Shown here: positions 10,256 to 21,449 of the stretch, piece by piece
Layout: every line of letters starts with the position of its first letter
Numbering within the stretch: the stretch's first letter is position 1
Origin: Eurosta solidaginis
Taxonomy: Eukaryota; Arthropoda; Insecta; Diptera; Tephritidae
DNA: 64,000 nt
NCBI RefSeq assembly: GCF_040869045.1
Contig: NC_090319.1
Span: 374,309,601-374,373,600, forward strand
Direction of reading: 5' to 3'
Translations under genes and position numbers: made by a program
Notes under the pieces: generated by a model
Told to the model about the DNA's origin: nothing
Seen by the model: the letters and a program-made list of their open reading frames with translations, nothing else
Database searches by the model: none

Positions 10256-10429
10256 GGTAGGTAATTCACCATATTACCTACTTGAAGATTAGCAAAAAAC
10301 GCGGTGTTTTCGTTAAAATTTCACAAAAATAGTTATTGAAAACGTACGTTATTATATCAAAATAATATTTTTCTAGCATTGTAATTGACGAATTTCATGC
10401 CACATTTCCCAAATGGTGAATTACCTACC
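10256..10429. repeat. Short inverted repeat (17 bp arms, 174 bp overall)
   Basis: GGTAGGTAATTCACCAT at 10256-10272 has an exact reverse complement at 10413-10429. It could be a small MITE or hairpin. No target duplication was recognised. Confidence 0.6.
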
Positions 10430-10661
10430 CGCGATTTGATAGTTTCCTGTTTCCCACTATTCGTTCTGTTAGCGGTTCTCTTTTTTATACGTTGATACGT
10501 GATTTGTGTAGGAAAATGTATTGCGCCTGGAAATTTTTGCCCAAAATGAAAGAGTCTCGTAAACATGTAACGCTATAAAGCTATTTTTGCTAAATTTTCA
10601 AACATCAAACTTTCACGAATAATATACTAAAACAAATTTGTATACTTTTTTTTATATATCT

Positions 10662-10667
10662 TTTATT
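10662..10667 (-). other. Polyadenylation signal of cystatin A
   Basis: AATAAA on the minus strand about 25 bp after the stop codon; conserved in position in cystatin C (37700-37705). Confidence 0.65.
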
Positions 10668-10691
10668 TACGAATACTCAATTGTTGTTGCC

Positions 10692-10881
10692 CTATGCGCT
10701 ATAATCTTTCATAAACACCTCTCCGCCAGGACAGTCCAATGTAAATTGAATACCCTTTTTCAACCATGGTCGTGACCAAATGTCTACATTGCAATTCTTT
10801 TTAGCCCGACTTTTTTTATCGATTAAGTTCACATTCATATTCAAGTGAGTTTCCTTTTTAGCTGTGTTCACCGCTTCAATT
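10692..10881 (-). pseudogene. Cystatin A exon 3
   Basis: It follows an AACAG acceptor at 10882. It encodes NLIDKKSRAKKNCNVDIWSR and ends at a TAG (10692-10694). Four residues are missing relative to cystatin C, exactly across QVVAG; the residues there read KKETHLN. Confidence 0.85.
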
Positions 10882-11049
10882 CTGTTGAAGATAATCAAGA
10901 AAATAACACAAAGAATAATTATAAATTATAATTAGTTCATCGGATCTTTTGGTATATTATATGCACTTTAGTATGTATATGAATTATTGAACCTAATGTA
11001 GTGCCTGTAAGCGTTAAGCCGTGATTGTGAAAACGCCTCGGATTGATGT

Positions 11050-12835
11050 ACCTAGGTAACTTGCTTACTTAATTGGCGCTTAACCGTCTAAACGGCTATG
11101 GCCGTCCAACAAGGCGCGCCAATCGCTCCTTAGCTCCGCCAACCGGCGCCAATTGATCACATCAAGGGAGTTTAAACCGTTTTCCACCCGGTCCTTCCAA
11201 CGGAGTTGGGGCCGCCCTCTACCTCTGCTTTCATAGGCGGGTTCCGATAGAAACACTTTCTTGGCCGGAGCATCATCTTTCATTCGCATAACATGGCCTA
11301 GCCAGCGCAGCTGCTGGTTTTAATTTGCTGGACTATGTTGATGTCTGCGTACATCTACTCATTAAATCTTCTTCGGTACTCGCCATCGCCAACGCGTAGA
11401 GGTCCATAAATCTTTCGAAGAACTTTTCTCTCGAACACTCCCAAAGCCGCTTCATCTGCTGTTGTCATGGTCCATGCTTCTGCCCCATATAGCAGGACGG
11501 GTACGATAAGTGACTTGTAGAGTATGATTTTCATTCGCCGATAGGGACTTTACTTTTCAATTGCCTACCTAGCCCAAAGTAGCATTTATTGGCAAGATTG
11601 ACTCTTCGCTGGATTTCAGTGCTGATGTTGTTGCTAGTGTAGATGCTGGTTCCCAAATAAACGAAGTCTTTTACTATTTCGAAATTATGGCTGCCAACAG
11701 TAGCGTGGTTGCCAAGGCGCGTATGTGCTGACTCTTTGCTCAATGACAGCAGGTACTTCGTTTTGTCCCCATTCACCATCATACCCATATTTACCGCTTC
11801 TTTTTTTTCCAGTTTGGAGTAAGCAGAACTAACAGCGCGGGTGTGATATCAATACCATCAGCATATGCCAGTAATTGCACGCTTTTATAGAATATTGTTC
11901 CAGTGCGGTTAAGTTCTGCAGCTAGTATAATTTTCTCCAGCATCAAATTAAAGAAATCGCACGATACGGGGTCACCCTGTCTGAAACCTCGTTTAGTTTC
12001 GAACGGCTCGGGGAGGTCCTTCGCAATTCTGACTGAGCTGATGGTGTTGCTCAACGTCATTTTGCACAGCCGTATAAATTTTGCGGGGAAACCAAATTCA
12101 GACATAGCGGCATATAGGCAGCTCCTTTTCGTGCGTCGGAGGCGGCTTTAAAATCGACGAAGGGATTGCGAAGATTTGGCGCATTGTGAAAATCTGGTCG
12201 GTGGGAGATTTACCAGGTCTGAAGCCGCACTGATAAGATTCAATCAGCCGGTTCATGGTAGGCTTCAATCTTTCACACAATACACTTGAAAGGACCTTAT
12301 ATGCGATATTAGGAAGGCTGATTCCACCATAGTTGGTGCATTTTGCAGTATCCCCCTTCTTGTGGACTGGGCAAAGAACACTTAGATTCGAATCGCCGGG
12401 CATGCACTCGTCCGCCCATATTTTGCTAAGAAGCTGCTGCTAAGCACTCTATGCACATCAGTTACAAGGTCGCCGTTTTCGTTCCTACAGGAGTTTGCCC
12501 CGGTCTTAAAACCTTCCGTCTGTCGCCGTATTTTTTGGTAGAATTTTCGGGCGTTATTCCCGGTGGCTAGCAGCTCAAGCTCCTCGCACTCACGCCTTTC
12601 TGCTTCTGCTTTTTCTTCCTGAAAAGGCGTCTTGCTTCCTTTTTCAACTCACGATAGCGTTCACACACTCCTCTTGTCGCGCTCGCTTTTAACGTAGCCT
12701 TGTAGGCAGCGTCTTTTCTTTCAGTTGCAACGCGACATTCTTCATCGTACCAGTTGTTTTTTCGTTGTAGCCGGTAACCAATTTTTTCCTCGGCGGCAAT
12801 ACGAAGTGCTTTGGAAATATGGGGTCCTTTTTTAG
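11050..12835 (-). pseudogene. Decayed non-LTR retroelement reverse transcriptase (RTE-like) in cystatin A intron 2
   Basis: Broken frames run from about 12835 down to 11050. First comes an endonuclease-RT linker (WYDEECRVATERKDAAYK), then RT blocks reading NYGGISLPNIAYKVLSSVLC and YQCGFRPGKSPTDQIFT, then RGFRQGDPVSCDFFN and LLAYADGIDI, then VYLGTSIYTSNN. The C-terminal RGRPQLRWKDRVENGL-type tail closes it. The catalytic YADD box reads YADG, and frameshifts and gaps separate the blocks, so it is dead. The 3' end carries TAAG-like units, a microsatellite tail. It lengthened intron 2 by about 1.8 kb; intron 2 of cystatin C lacks it. The clade is from memory of similar insect proteins. Confidence 0.8.
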
Positions 12836-13063
12836 AACTTTTTTTGGTACACCCTGGTGTAGGTATGTATGTTTCAATATTTGTGTATAGGAAGTGGCTA
12901 TTGGTCCAGAAAAGACAGCTTTTGATCGCTCTTAATGGAGTACAATTAGGTAAAACGACAGAAAAAGAAATTAAAACAAAAGGTTTTGGTATTCTTTTTT
13001 TCGGATGAATAAGGAAAGTGAAATGAAGACCTGGATTGAGTCTTATATGGTAAACAAACTTAC

Positions 13064-13155
13064 TCATAGCATGGTGCATCCCCTTCGGCCAATTTGCTTA
13101 ATGAAGTGATAAGTGACTTTTTAGCTTCGTCCGTGGAAATTCCATTCACTAATTT
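13064..13155 (-). pseudogene. Cystatin A exon 2
   Basis: 92 nt between a TTTTTGCAG acceptor and a GTAAGT donor. It encodes STDEAKKSLITSLSKLAEGD and then APCY plus two bases of a Glu codon. Splice phases match cystatin C exon 2. The N-terminal glycine-rich stretch is reduced to one Gly (KLVNGIS). Confidence 0.85.
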
Positions 13156-13237
13156 CTGCAAAAATTAAATAATAAAGAATGTAATAATAGTTATTAGGTA
13201 GAGTTGAAAGTGGAATACCTCTAATCCGGCATTATGA

Positions 13238-14480
13238 AAATGGCGCATTATTCGGTGTTTTGCAGAAACTTATATTAAAGTCAAATGTCATGGTAAAGAA
13301 TATCAAAGCTTCAGTATGCAACCGAATAATACTCATTATTCTTGAGAAGCAATCAACCCCATTGCATTGTTTATTTCTCTCACTCTTCTCATCTCCTCAC
13401 CGCCCTCTCCCTTTTCCTTGGAGACTTAGTTTTACTTTTTACTGCTATTAATCTCGTTCATTTTATTCTTTTTTTACTCCCCATATATCTTATGCATTAC
13501 TTTTTACTTTCTCTTTTCGTTTGACTCTGACCCCTTCTCTGCCACCCTCTTTCTAACTGGCCCAACCCCTTCCTCTCTTCCCCACTCCAACTTCTTTTCT
13601 CTTTTACCCCCCGTTCCGTTTCCCAATCGTCCCCTTTCATTCACTATGTGCTCTACTTTCCACTATCTCTCCTACTTACTTCTTTGCTTCACATTTCATC
13701 AGCCATTCAACTCTCTTTCCTATCCTGCCTCCTCTCTCCCACGCCTCCTTTCTACTTTCACTGCCTCGCACGCACATCGGACGATTGTCGTGATGAGTAA
13801 TGGGGGAGCCGATGAGTTCGACAAATTACATGAAAGTGTATCGTATTTGTTATAAATGTGATTGATGGAGGCGAAGAGCTCGTCAGCACGGAAGAATGCT
13901 TTAAAGAAACTTTACTGTTAGATGATACAGGAGGCGAAATGAGGCGGATGGTACGACACAATCACTTAATGTGATAGACTTTAGCCTTCGGTGTGCATAT
14001 AATAGCTGGAAGGGTGGAGAGCAAAAAAATCCATCAAATAATATCACTGTCAGATTGGATCACAATTGAAAGAATCGCCAAATAAGACGCAATCTTTCAT
14101 TGAGGTAAATTATTGGCGAGGGCAGACCCTCGGCCCTACATCGATGAGCTGGTGAATATGTTGATTCGCTGCCTCGGTGACCGGCGATGAATCCATGACT
14201 TGCCTCTTAATGTTTGGCTAAACTCCCCTGACGCGTTTAAGATACGACAACCAATGATCTCGATAGCACTGCGTGATAGCGAAAACATTCCTCAAGTCGT
14301 AATACGAATAATTTACTATACCCACATACTTACGCACAATTTTAAATATACCCTTAATATGCTGCCCCTTTATCAAAGACTGAGTTCTATATTGCCCTAT
14401 ACCTTTATTTCTCTTTGCCCAATGAACCTAACTTTTAAGTCTTTAGGAAGTCAACTTTTAAATACATTTGAATTAGTGTC
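13238..14480. repeat. Cystatin A intron 1 block, recurring inverted at 61400-64000 and partly at 38931-40070
   Basis: From GAAAATGGCGCATTATTC onward this block matches the reverse complement of 63060-64000: a TTTTGCAGAAACTT start, a long polypyrimidine stretch at 13370-13760, then a segment ending near GGCGAGGGCAGACCCTCGGC. A second part (about 14340-14470) matches the reverse complement of about 61530-61670. The same start and polypyrimidine stretch occur in intron 1 of cystatin C. No coding sequence is evident. Confidence 0.7.
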
Positions 14481-14997
14481 ACCTATATGTTTGTATATAT
14501 GTAACACGTTTATTTTATACCTAACCGATACACGTCTTTTCAAGTGGTGGGGATATATTTGGGAGGAATTTATTGGATTTTAATAAAACAACGTGCTTTT
14601 TTTTACACGACATGAAACTCTTGTTTATGAGAGAAACAAATTTATTTATTGACACGTATAGTCTTCAACCTGAGGAAGAGTTTTTGGTACCTTACTTCAG
14701 TTTTCAGAGTGTATATATTCGAAATTCCTAGTATGGAGTATACTTGGTGAGCTCTACAGCAAAGTGTTTTCAAATTTATTTACTTTGTCACACAGTGTTG
14801 TCGGACAATGCAGCCATCAATACCAAAATTGCAATATATATCCACTGTAATATTTCACGTACGATTAAGTAAATTTTTGTTTTGATAATTTGATTCAAAT
14901 ATATTCATTAAGCCCTTTCATTTCTGAAGGATTTCATTTCTAAGCGTAGCTGTTGAAGTTTAGTTAAGCTGAAAATAGCGTTTCAGAACCAAATTAA

Positions 14998-16000
14998 TGC
15001 CCCTATTACGGTTAACAACTCAACTTAGTTGGGTTGTAATTAAAACCACTCAACTTTAAGACAACTCAACTCCTGTTTGGTATTACGAATTACAACTTAT
15101 TTCAGTTGAAGTTGAATTGATGTTGCCAACTTAAGAAAGTGATGATTTGACAGATAAAGGAACAGCTGACCAATTTGTGGCGGAAATTTTAGCATTTTGT
15201 TTTTAAAAGCAAAACGGATATTATATGAAATCTATTTTATAATGGCGAAAATGTTGGTGATTGATATGTCGCGAATATGACAGCTTTACCCCTATTTTAA
15301 AATTATGCGCCACACTCAGCTTGTTGATGGCATCTATCAAAAATGCTGTGGGAATGATTTTGGTGTTGGACTGGTTTTAGATATTATTAAGGAGCAAATT
15401 TGTGCAAATTGGATTAAAACCCAAACAGCAAAAATAGTATTTTACTCTAAAACAGGGTTCCCCTGAGAGGGTCCAAAATATGAGGCCAGATCCATAGTTT
15501 TTTTTGCACAGAACATCTTTCTACGTTGGCGGCCTTCGGTTAAGATTTGTAAAAATAACCGTGGGTGTGTCCAATGCCTTTCTGCATTACTGGGTACAAA
15601 AAATCCGGCAAACTACAACAACCACATTAAATTTGAACCGAAATAATATTGTAGAAATTAAATTTTTAATTTTTGATTTCGGATTCTAAAATTGGAGGTC
15701 GAAACTTGCCTTTTGATACCAACTTTGAAAATGTTTGTTAAAAATTAGGTGGTGAACCGTCTTGTAAAACGTTACCTTTTTTCAAAACAACTGCAAAATT
15801 CTATGCTAGTAATCAGTTGTAAGATTTTGATGTCTTTGACAACTATGCCAACACAAGGTTTTAAACGGTAATGCCACAAAAAGTTGTTAGACTAGACAAC
15901 TCAACCGACATTTTTTTTGACAGGTTGAGTTGTAATCTGTAATACCAAATTGCGAAATTTCAACCCAACCAGAGTTGAGTTGTAAACGGTAATAGGGACA
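14998..16000 (+). mobile_element. PIF/Harbinger-type DNA transposon (1003 bp) in cystatin A intron 1
   Basis: The ends are imperfect inverted repeats: left TGCCCCTATTACGGTTAACA, right (reverse-complemented) TGTCCCTATTACCGTTTACA, both followed by an ACTCAACT stretch. A TAA target duplication is present (14995-14997 and 16001-16003), the TWA site typical of this superfamily. The paralogous site in modules B and C is empty, confirming the boundaries. Confidence 0.8.
15290..15720 (+). pseudogene. HARBI1-like transposase remnant
   Basis: Conceptual reading across several frames gives GIYQKCCGNDFGVGL, KEQICANWIKTQ and FYSKTGFP, which resemble the N-terminal helical part and the start of the DDE nuclease of Harbinger transposases. 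Stops and frameshifts break it. No full catalytic triad can be found. Confidence 0.55.
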
Positions 16001-16228
16001 TAAAATATACCAGTTTGTATCTCACTTGTATCATGGACTTGTGACATCACTTAAGCCATTTCCAAAATACTGAATACGCGATAATGCACTTTAAACGTGG
16101 ATACTATGTAAATATCATTTTTCGTTAGCACACCTTTGCATACGTGTTTATGCATTTGAGTATATCAATATACAAACAAATTCATTTAAAACATTTGGTT
16201 TCCAATATCCTTTTTATCTATTCTCTAC

Positions 16229-16291
16229 CTCAGACTGTAACGCTACGCTGACTTAACAGCCTAACAATAAAAACCACTTCGTACTCAAAAT
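16229..16291 (-). pseudogene. Cystatin A exon 1 relic (signal peptide)
   Basis: Aligned with the exon 1 copies at 23032, 40554 and 60688. The start codon reads ATT, codon 13 is TAA, and the exon is one codon short. The GT donor is kept (16223-16228). Confidence 0.8.
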
Positions 16292-16371
16292 TATTCATTT
16301 TTTATTTTTGTTTAATCCTTAAGAATCAAAAACTATAAGTTTATATAAGACGTCTCAGAACATCGATTGCC

Positions 16372-16378
16372 TTTTATA
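16372..16378 (-). promoter_or_regulatory. TATA box of cystatin A
   Basis: The minus strand reads GCTATAAAAGGC, as in the other three modules. About 80 bp upstream of the former start codon. Confidence 0.7.
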
Positions 16379-17228
16379 GCAGCACAAAAATACTAATAAT
16401 TACCCCGGAATGTGTTTGTATGACATGCGTATCAAATTAAAGGTATTAATGAGGGGTTTAAAAGGGAGTGGCCCGCAGTTGTATATGTGAAGGCGTTTTC
16501 GAGGTATCGACCAAAGTGTGGACCATGGTGACCCAGAACATCATCTGCCAGGTACCGCTCATTTATTTATATATGTAATACCACGAACAGTATTCCTGCC
16601 AAGATTCCAAGGGCTTTTGATTTCGCCCTGCATAACTTTCTCATTTTCTTCTACTTAATATGGTAGGTGTCACACCCATTTTACAAAGTTTTTTCTAAAG
16701 TTATATTTTGCGTCAATAAACCAATCCAATTACCATGTTTCATCCCTTTTTTCATATTTGGTATAGAATTATGGAATTTTTTTCATTTCTTGCAATTTTC
16801 GATATCGAAAAATTCATAGTTGGATTTTGGCCATTTTTTACACCAAGATAAAATAAGTTCAGTAAAGATATATCGATTTTTGCTCAAGTTATCATGTTAA
16901 CGGCCGAACGGAAGGACGGACGGTCGACTGTGTATAAAAACTGGGCGTGGCTTCAGCCGATTTCGCCCATTTTCACAGAAAACAGTTATCGTTATAGGGT
17001 CTATGCTCCTACCAAATTTCACAAGGATTGGTAAATTTTTGTTCGACTTATGGCATAAAAAGTATTCTAGGCAAATTAAATGAAAAAGGGCGGAGCCACA
17101 CCCATTTTTAAATTTCATTTTATTGATGTATTTTGTTGCACGATATCATTGCTGGAGTTGAATATTGCCACAATTTACTTATATACTGTAAATTTTGATT
17201 TTGGCGACCTTTTTGTTAACGAATCACT

Positions 17229-17975
17229 TTGATAATGAATACAGCAATGGGCTGTATAAGAAGAATGTTAGAAATTACGGACGACACTTACCACGAGGAA
17301 ATTAAAAATGAAATAAAACTTTTGTTAAGAAGAAATGATTTTCCTGAAAACATAATTAAAACACTTTTAAATAAATATCAAGAAGAAAAGAATCAAGAAA
17401 AAGAAAAAGAAAAACCGCAGAAAATATTTAAGTCAGTAGCTTATGTGCCAAAATTGTCGGAACGATTGGCCAAATCAGAGTGCTACAACAAAGATGAAGT
17501 AAAAATAGCCCATAAGCCGATAAATACATTAAAAAACATATATAATCAAACAAAATCAAAAATTCCACATACAGAAAAAAGCAATATAGTTTACGAAATT
17601 CCTTGCAATGGAAAAAACAACCAACCATGCCACAGCGTATATATTGGAACAACAAAAGGCAAACTTAAAACTAGACTAGCGCAACACAAATCGGATTACA
17701 AATATTGCCAACATACTGCAAACCAAAAAACTGCACTTATGACCCACTGTACTGAAAACTCCCACTCACCAAACTTTGACAAAGCTACTATTCTTCAACA
17801 AGAACAACATTACAGAAAACGATTTACTCTGGAAATGCTTCACATTATTAACACACCAACCAGTAAACGAATGAACTATAAAACGGACGTAGATAACTCT
17901 GCTAGCTTCTATAGATATTTGTTGACAAACAAACGATCAGTGATAAACTCCACGTCAAGTGATACACACGTGTAA
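17229..17975 (+). CDS. GIY-YIG endonuclease region of a Penelope-like element (partial ORF)
   Basis: 248 open codons. A charged N-terminal part rich in Lys/Glu (residues 45-65, likely coiled) is followed by the GIY-YIG module: NIVYEIPCNG, then SVYIGTTKGKLKTRLAQHKS (roughly residues 137-155), then conserved His/Glu residues further on. This endonuclease nicks target DNA for reverse transcription. The reverse transcriptase that normally precedes it is absent, so the element is truncated and the ATG at 17229 is probably an internal Met. Confidence 0.85.
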   Translation: MIMNTAMGCIRRMLEITDDTYHEEIKNEIKLLLRRNDFPENIIKTLLNKYQEEKNQEKEKEKPQKIFKSVAYVPKLSERLAKSECYNKDEVKIAHKPINTLKNIYNQTKSKIPHTEKSNIVYEIPCNGKNNQPCHSVYIGTTKGKLKTRLAQHKSDYKYCQHTANQKTALMTHCTENSHSPNFDKATILQQEQHYRKRFTLEMLHIINTPTSKRMNYKTDVDNSASFYRYLLTNKRSVINSTSSDTHV

Positions 17976-18069
17976 AAAATGTATGTTATAATTTTTTTTA
18001 AATTTGTATGTTAGGAAATTTGTTATTTATTTATTTATTTTGTTGTTTTTATGTTTTGTAGTGTTCACC

Positions 18070-18098
18070 CTGAAGACGATTACCGTGTGTAATCGAAA
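18070..18098 (+). ncRNA. Hammerhead-ribozyme-like motif of the Penelope-like element
   Basis: CTGAAGA, then a 7-bp hairpin CGATTAC/GTAATCG with loop CGTGT, then GAAA (sharing the last G). This is the CUGANGA-stem II-GAAA core reported for Penelope-like elements. Stem I/III partners were not verified, so cleavage activity is unknown. Confidence 0.55.
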
Positions 18099-18879
18099 TA
18101 TATTGGTAATATATAAAAAACCCTTGTGTTTTTATTTCAACTCAGACCTCAAGCCAGCTAGAAAAAAAGTATATACTGTAAAGATATGCAATTTTTTGTT
18201 AAAATTTTTTTCAAACATTTTTTTTAAAGTAATCCGATTTTGTTAATTTTTATTTAGCATACATATAGTAATAGGAGTAAAGTTCCTGCCAAACTTCATC
18301 ATGATATCTTCAACGACAGCCGAATTACAGCTTGCAAAACTTTTAAATTACCTTCTTTTAAAAGTGGGCTGTGCCACGACCATTGTCCAAAATTTTACTA
18401 ATTTTTTGTTTTGCGTCATAAGGTCTACAGACCTACCAAGTTTCATCGATTTAGCCGTCTTTGGTAATTATCGCACTTTTTCTGTTTTTCGAAATTTTCG
18501 ATATCGAAAAAGTGGGCGTGGTTATATTCCGATTATATTCACTTTAAATAGCGATCTGAGATGAGTGCCCAGGAACTTACATACCAAATTTCATTAAGAT
18601 GCCTCAATATTTAATCAAGTTATCTTGTTTACGGACAGACGGACGGACGGACGGACATGGTTAAATGAATTTCTTTTTTCGGCCAGATCATTTTGATATA
18701 TAGAAGTCTATATCTGCGAACAAAATTAATATACTCTGTTAGCTCTGCTCAGCTGTTTGGCTAGTTTTCGTGTATTCACAGTGAACTTTTGCGTTTTTTA
18801 CAAAATATTCACAAATAGCGATGTAACTAGGAATGGGTTATCCTAGATTGGAGCAAACGAAGATTTTAAAAGAAGTTGT

Positions 18880-19345
18880 CTGCAGGATTGCCATCCAACA
18901 TTTAAATTCTAACTCAACGAAGGAGGATTAGACGGTCCGAAGGGACTAGCTGCATGCAAAATACATAATAAATTCAATTAGACCCTTTGTATCATCATGA
19001 TCATTGCTCAGACTGAAACATTTTAATAAATGGTAGATTTGCTAAAACAATTAGTAGTCAATTTCAGAATAATGTAGATCTACTCCCCTTAACCTGTATT
19101 TAAAATATCTGCTGATTTATATTGGAGCGACTATCTGGCATTGGATTTTAATAAAACTCTGTTTCGGCGTATTGCTATATGCAGTGTCATTTTTCCTTCT
19201 GAAGCCCTTAAGATGGTACAACGACGAAATTTGCTTATCTTCAAACCAAACTTCACAAGGAATAAAGGAAAGTATTTGAATATACATCGACTGACACCCC
19301 TGTGAACTAAAATTAATTAAAAATATTATATTATCCACTTCCTTA
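18880..19345 (-). repeat. Upstream flank of cystatin A (paralogous block)
   Basis: Diverged match to the 5' flanks of modules B (about 23380-23720), C (about 40930-41330) and D. Shared words include CTATCTGACATTTAG-type and ATGGTACAACG-type stretches. Non-coding. Confidence 0.65.
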
Positions 19346-19734
19346 CGTAAATATAGGTAGACAGAAGAGGCAGCCTAATACTAAACTCTTGTGGTAAATA
19401 GGGACATTGCCGTAGTTAGAACCATCCTTAAAGTCTGAAAGTATGTGAAAATTGTAAATGAAAATCTTTCCGACTTTTGCGAACTCAAAATACCTGGATT
19501 GGTATCCCTAACATTGAAATCGGGTACAAACCTAAATAAAACTTGTACATATGAACGTCCAACGACCCCAGAAAGGAAGTTTTGCTTAGAAGCTTGAAAA
19601 GAGCTGACAGCATACATCTATTGCATTTCTCTTTCTCTTGGCTGGTACCTAACTAAATGAGAAAATTTCCTCTAGATTCATAAAAGGTTCAAATTTCGGA
19701 GCATTTCTCTATATGCTATATATTTAATACAATT

Positions 19735-20750
19735 AAAGGTGTCTAAGTTCGGGTGTAACCGAACATTATATACTCAGCGTGAGCTTCAATTGTACATTTC
19801 ATTTCAGATAAAGTACTTTTCTACATAACACGGGGCACCGCCCGTGTAAAAAAAAATGTCTCCCCATTACCTCTTACAATAAAACTTGATAAGTGAAATA
19901 TCTTTGATTCAAAACTATTTTTGCTAGGTTATAGCTTATTATTCTAGTCTACGACCCTTTTAAACTTGTTTTATATCTAAGTTGCATTGGTCTTTAACCG
20001 ATCCCGTCCATTTTTACTAGAAATATTTGCTGCTATAAGGAAAATGTGTGTACACAATTTAATTACGATCCGTTAATTTTTCTTCGAGTTATGACTCCCA
20101 AAACATAGAAAATTGCTTAGTCATAAAATGGGCGGTGCCACGCCCGTTTTTTTAAATTTGAATTTTTTCCTATTAATTGTTATATATCCACTTGGAAGTG
20201 AAATACCTTTGATATAAAGCTCTTTTTTGCAACGATATAGCTTATTTTATTCGTCCACGACCCTTTGAAAAATCTTTTATATAAAAGTGGGCGTGGTCCT
20301 TAACCGATTTCGTTAATTTTTCCTAAAAGTATTCCCTATAGTAAAGGCAATCTCTCCGCCGAATTTTGTTACAATAGGTTAAACTATTTTTGATTTATGA
20401 TTAATAATATTTGTAAAATTGCATTTATCACAAGTGGGCGGTGCAACGCCCATTTTAAAAAATGTTTCAAAATTTTTATCAAGAGTCCCAGTATCAGTCC
20501 ACGTATCAAATTTCAACCTTCTAGGTGTATTATTTACTAAATTATCAGGTTTTTTGTATTTTCTAAAGTGTTATATATATAAAAAGTGGGCGTGATTATC
20601 TTCCGATTTCGCTCATCCTCAATACCAATCTATTCTGGGTCCAGATGAGCTAGTGTACCAAATTGGGTGAAGATTTCTCAATATTTACTTAAGTTATCGT
20701 GCTAACGGACGGACGGACGGACATGGCTCAATCAAATTTTTTTTCGAGCT
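19735..20750 (+). mobile_element. Mini-me/DINE-1-like interspersed repeat
   Basis: It starts with a perfect hairpin GTTCGGGTGTAACCGAAC, contains several GTGGGCGGTGC/GTGGGCGTGG boxes, and ends with (GGAC)n and ATGGCTCAATC. Confidence 0.65.
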
Positions 20751-21430
20751 GGTATTGACCGCTCTACAACGCCTTAGACCACGCAAACGTCCTCTAGGGC
20801 ATCGTGATCCCCCGATCAGCCAAACGTCAACCGCGGCAGAAGTACGTCGGCATCCACAGTAGAAGTGAATCGAAGTGAAACGCCAAAACTTGTCTGTACC
20901 CAGGCTAACGGATCTCACCTAACGGGACGCAAAGTTGCGATTGTCACCTGAGCAGCAATTGAGCAGCATCTGAAAGGCGTATCGGTTTTGATCACCGCCA
21001 AACAGTGCGTTTCATAGGAGATAGTCATGAGCTGATGATGGGCGGACGGACATGGCTCAATCAAATTTTTTTTCGAGCTGGTATTGACCGCTCTACAACA
21101 CCTTAGCCCACGCTCACTCCCTGCTAAGCGAATGCCTTCCACAACGTCACGAGTCCACGCACTATCGTCGTGAGCCTCGGCAGAAATAGCCTACGCCGTT
21201 ACCGCTGGCCGCAGCAGAGGTACGCAAACATACGACGTTGGCCGCAGCAGAGTCACGCAAGCATACGACGTTGGCCGCAGCAGTGTTAGAGAGGCACAAC
21301 AGAAGTACGCCGACGCAAGGAGCCGCCGAGAGGCATCGCCGCAAGCCGAAGTAAGGGCTAGTAAGGCGCCCTAACGGCACGCTCCTAACGGGACACGGGA
21401 GACCGTGGGGTTTTATCAACAATTGTGTGG
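20715..21430. repeat. GC-rich segment with a duplicated junction and 30-bp tandem units
   Basis: About 60 bp from ATGGCTCAATC through GACCGCTCTACAAC occurs at about 20723 and again at about 21051. Near 21205-21290 a unit with GACGTTGGCCGCAGCAG is repeated about three times, some 33 bp apart. Base composition differs sharply from the AT-rich surroundings. No coding sequence is recognised. Confidence 0.6.
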
Positions 21431-21449
21431 GCGCTGATTATAAACCAAT

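Larger units (their letters stand above)
10692..16291 (-). pseudogene. Cystatin A pseudogene (three exons)
   Basis: Exons at 16229-16291, 13064-13155 and 10692-10881 match the intact cystatin C gene in order, length and splice phase, and the 3' UTRs are alike. Three lesions are visible. The start ATG is ATT. Codon 13 of the signal-peptide exon is TAA, where the paralogues have Leu. A 12-nt in-frame deletion in exon 3 removes the QVVAG hairpin that plugs papain-type active sites. The second-hairpin PW (SRPWL) and the two cysteines are kept. Intron 2 holds an RTE-like retroelement fragment and intron 1 a PIF/Harbinger element. The TATA box survives. Exons 2-3 remain open, so a product from another promoter cannot be excluded, but it would not be a normal inhibitor. 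Confidence 0.85.
17193..18169 (+). mobile_element. Penelope-like retroelement, 5'-truncated
   Basis: It splits the mini-me-like repeat and is flanked by a 13-bp duplication TATATACTGTAAA (17180-17192 and 18170-18182). It carries the C-terminal GIY-YIG part of the ORF and a hammerhead-like 3' motif, both hallmarks of this class. Confidence 0.85.
16402..18755 (+). mobile_element. Mini-me/DINE-1-like interspersed repeat, split by a Penelope-like element
   Basis: It begins within one 130-bp-type unit (GTATCAAATTAAAGGTATTA), runs through the common body (GTGGGCGTGG boxes, ATTTTCGATATCGAAAAA) and a (GGAC)n microsatellite near 18640, and ends near the CTCTGTTAGCTCTGCTC motif. The same body occurs at 45268-50490 and 54295-56105. 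It interrupts the 5' flank of cystatin A. Assignment to mini-me/DINE-1 rests on the GTCY-type microsatellite and is tentative. Confidence 0.65.
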
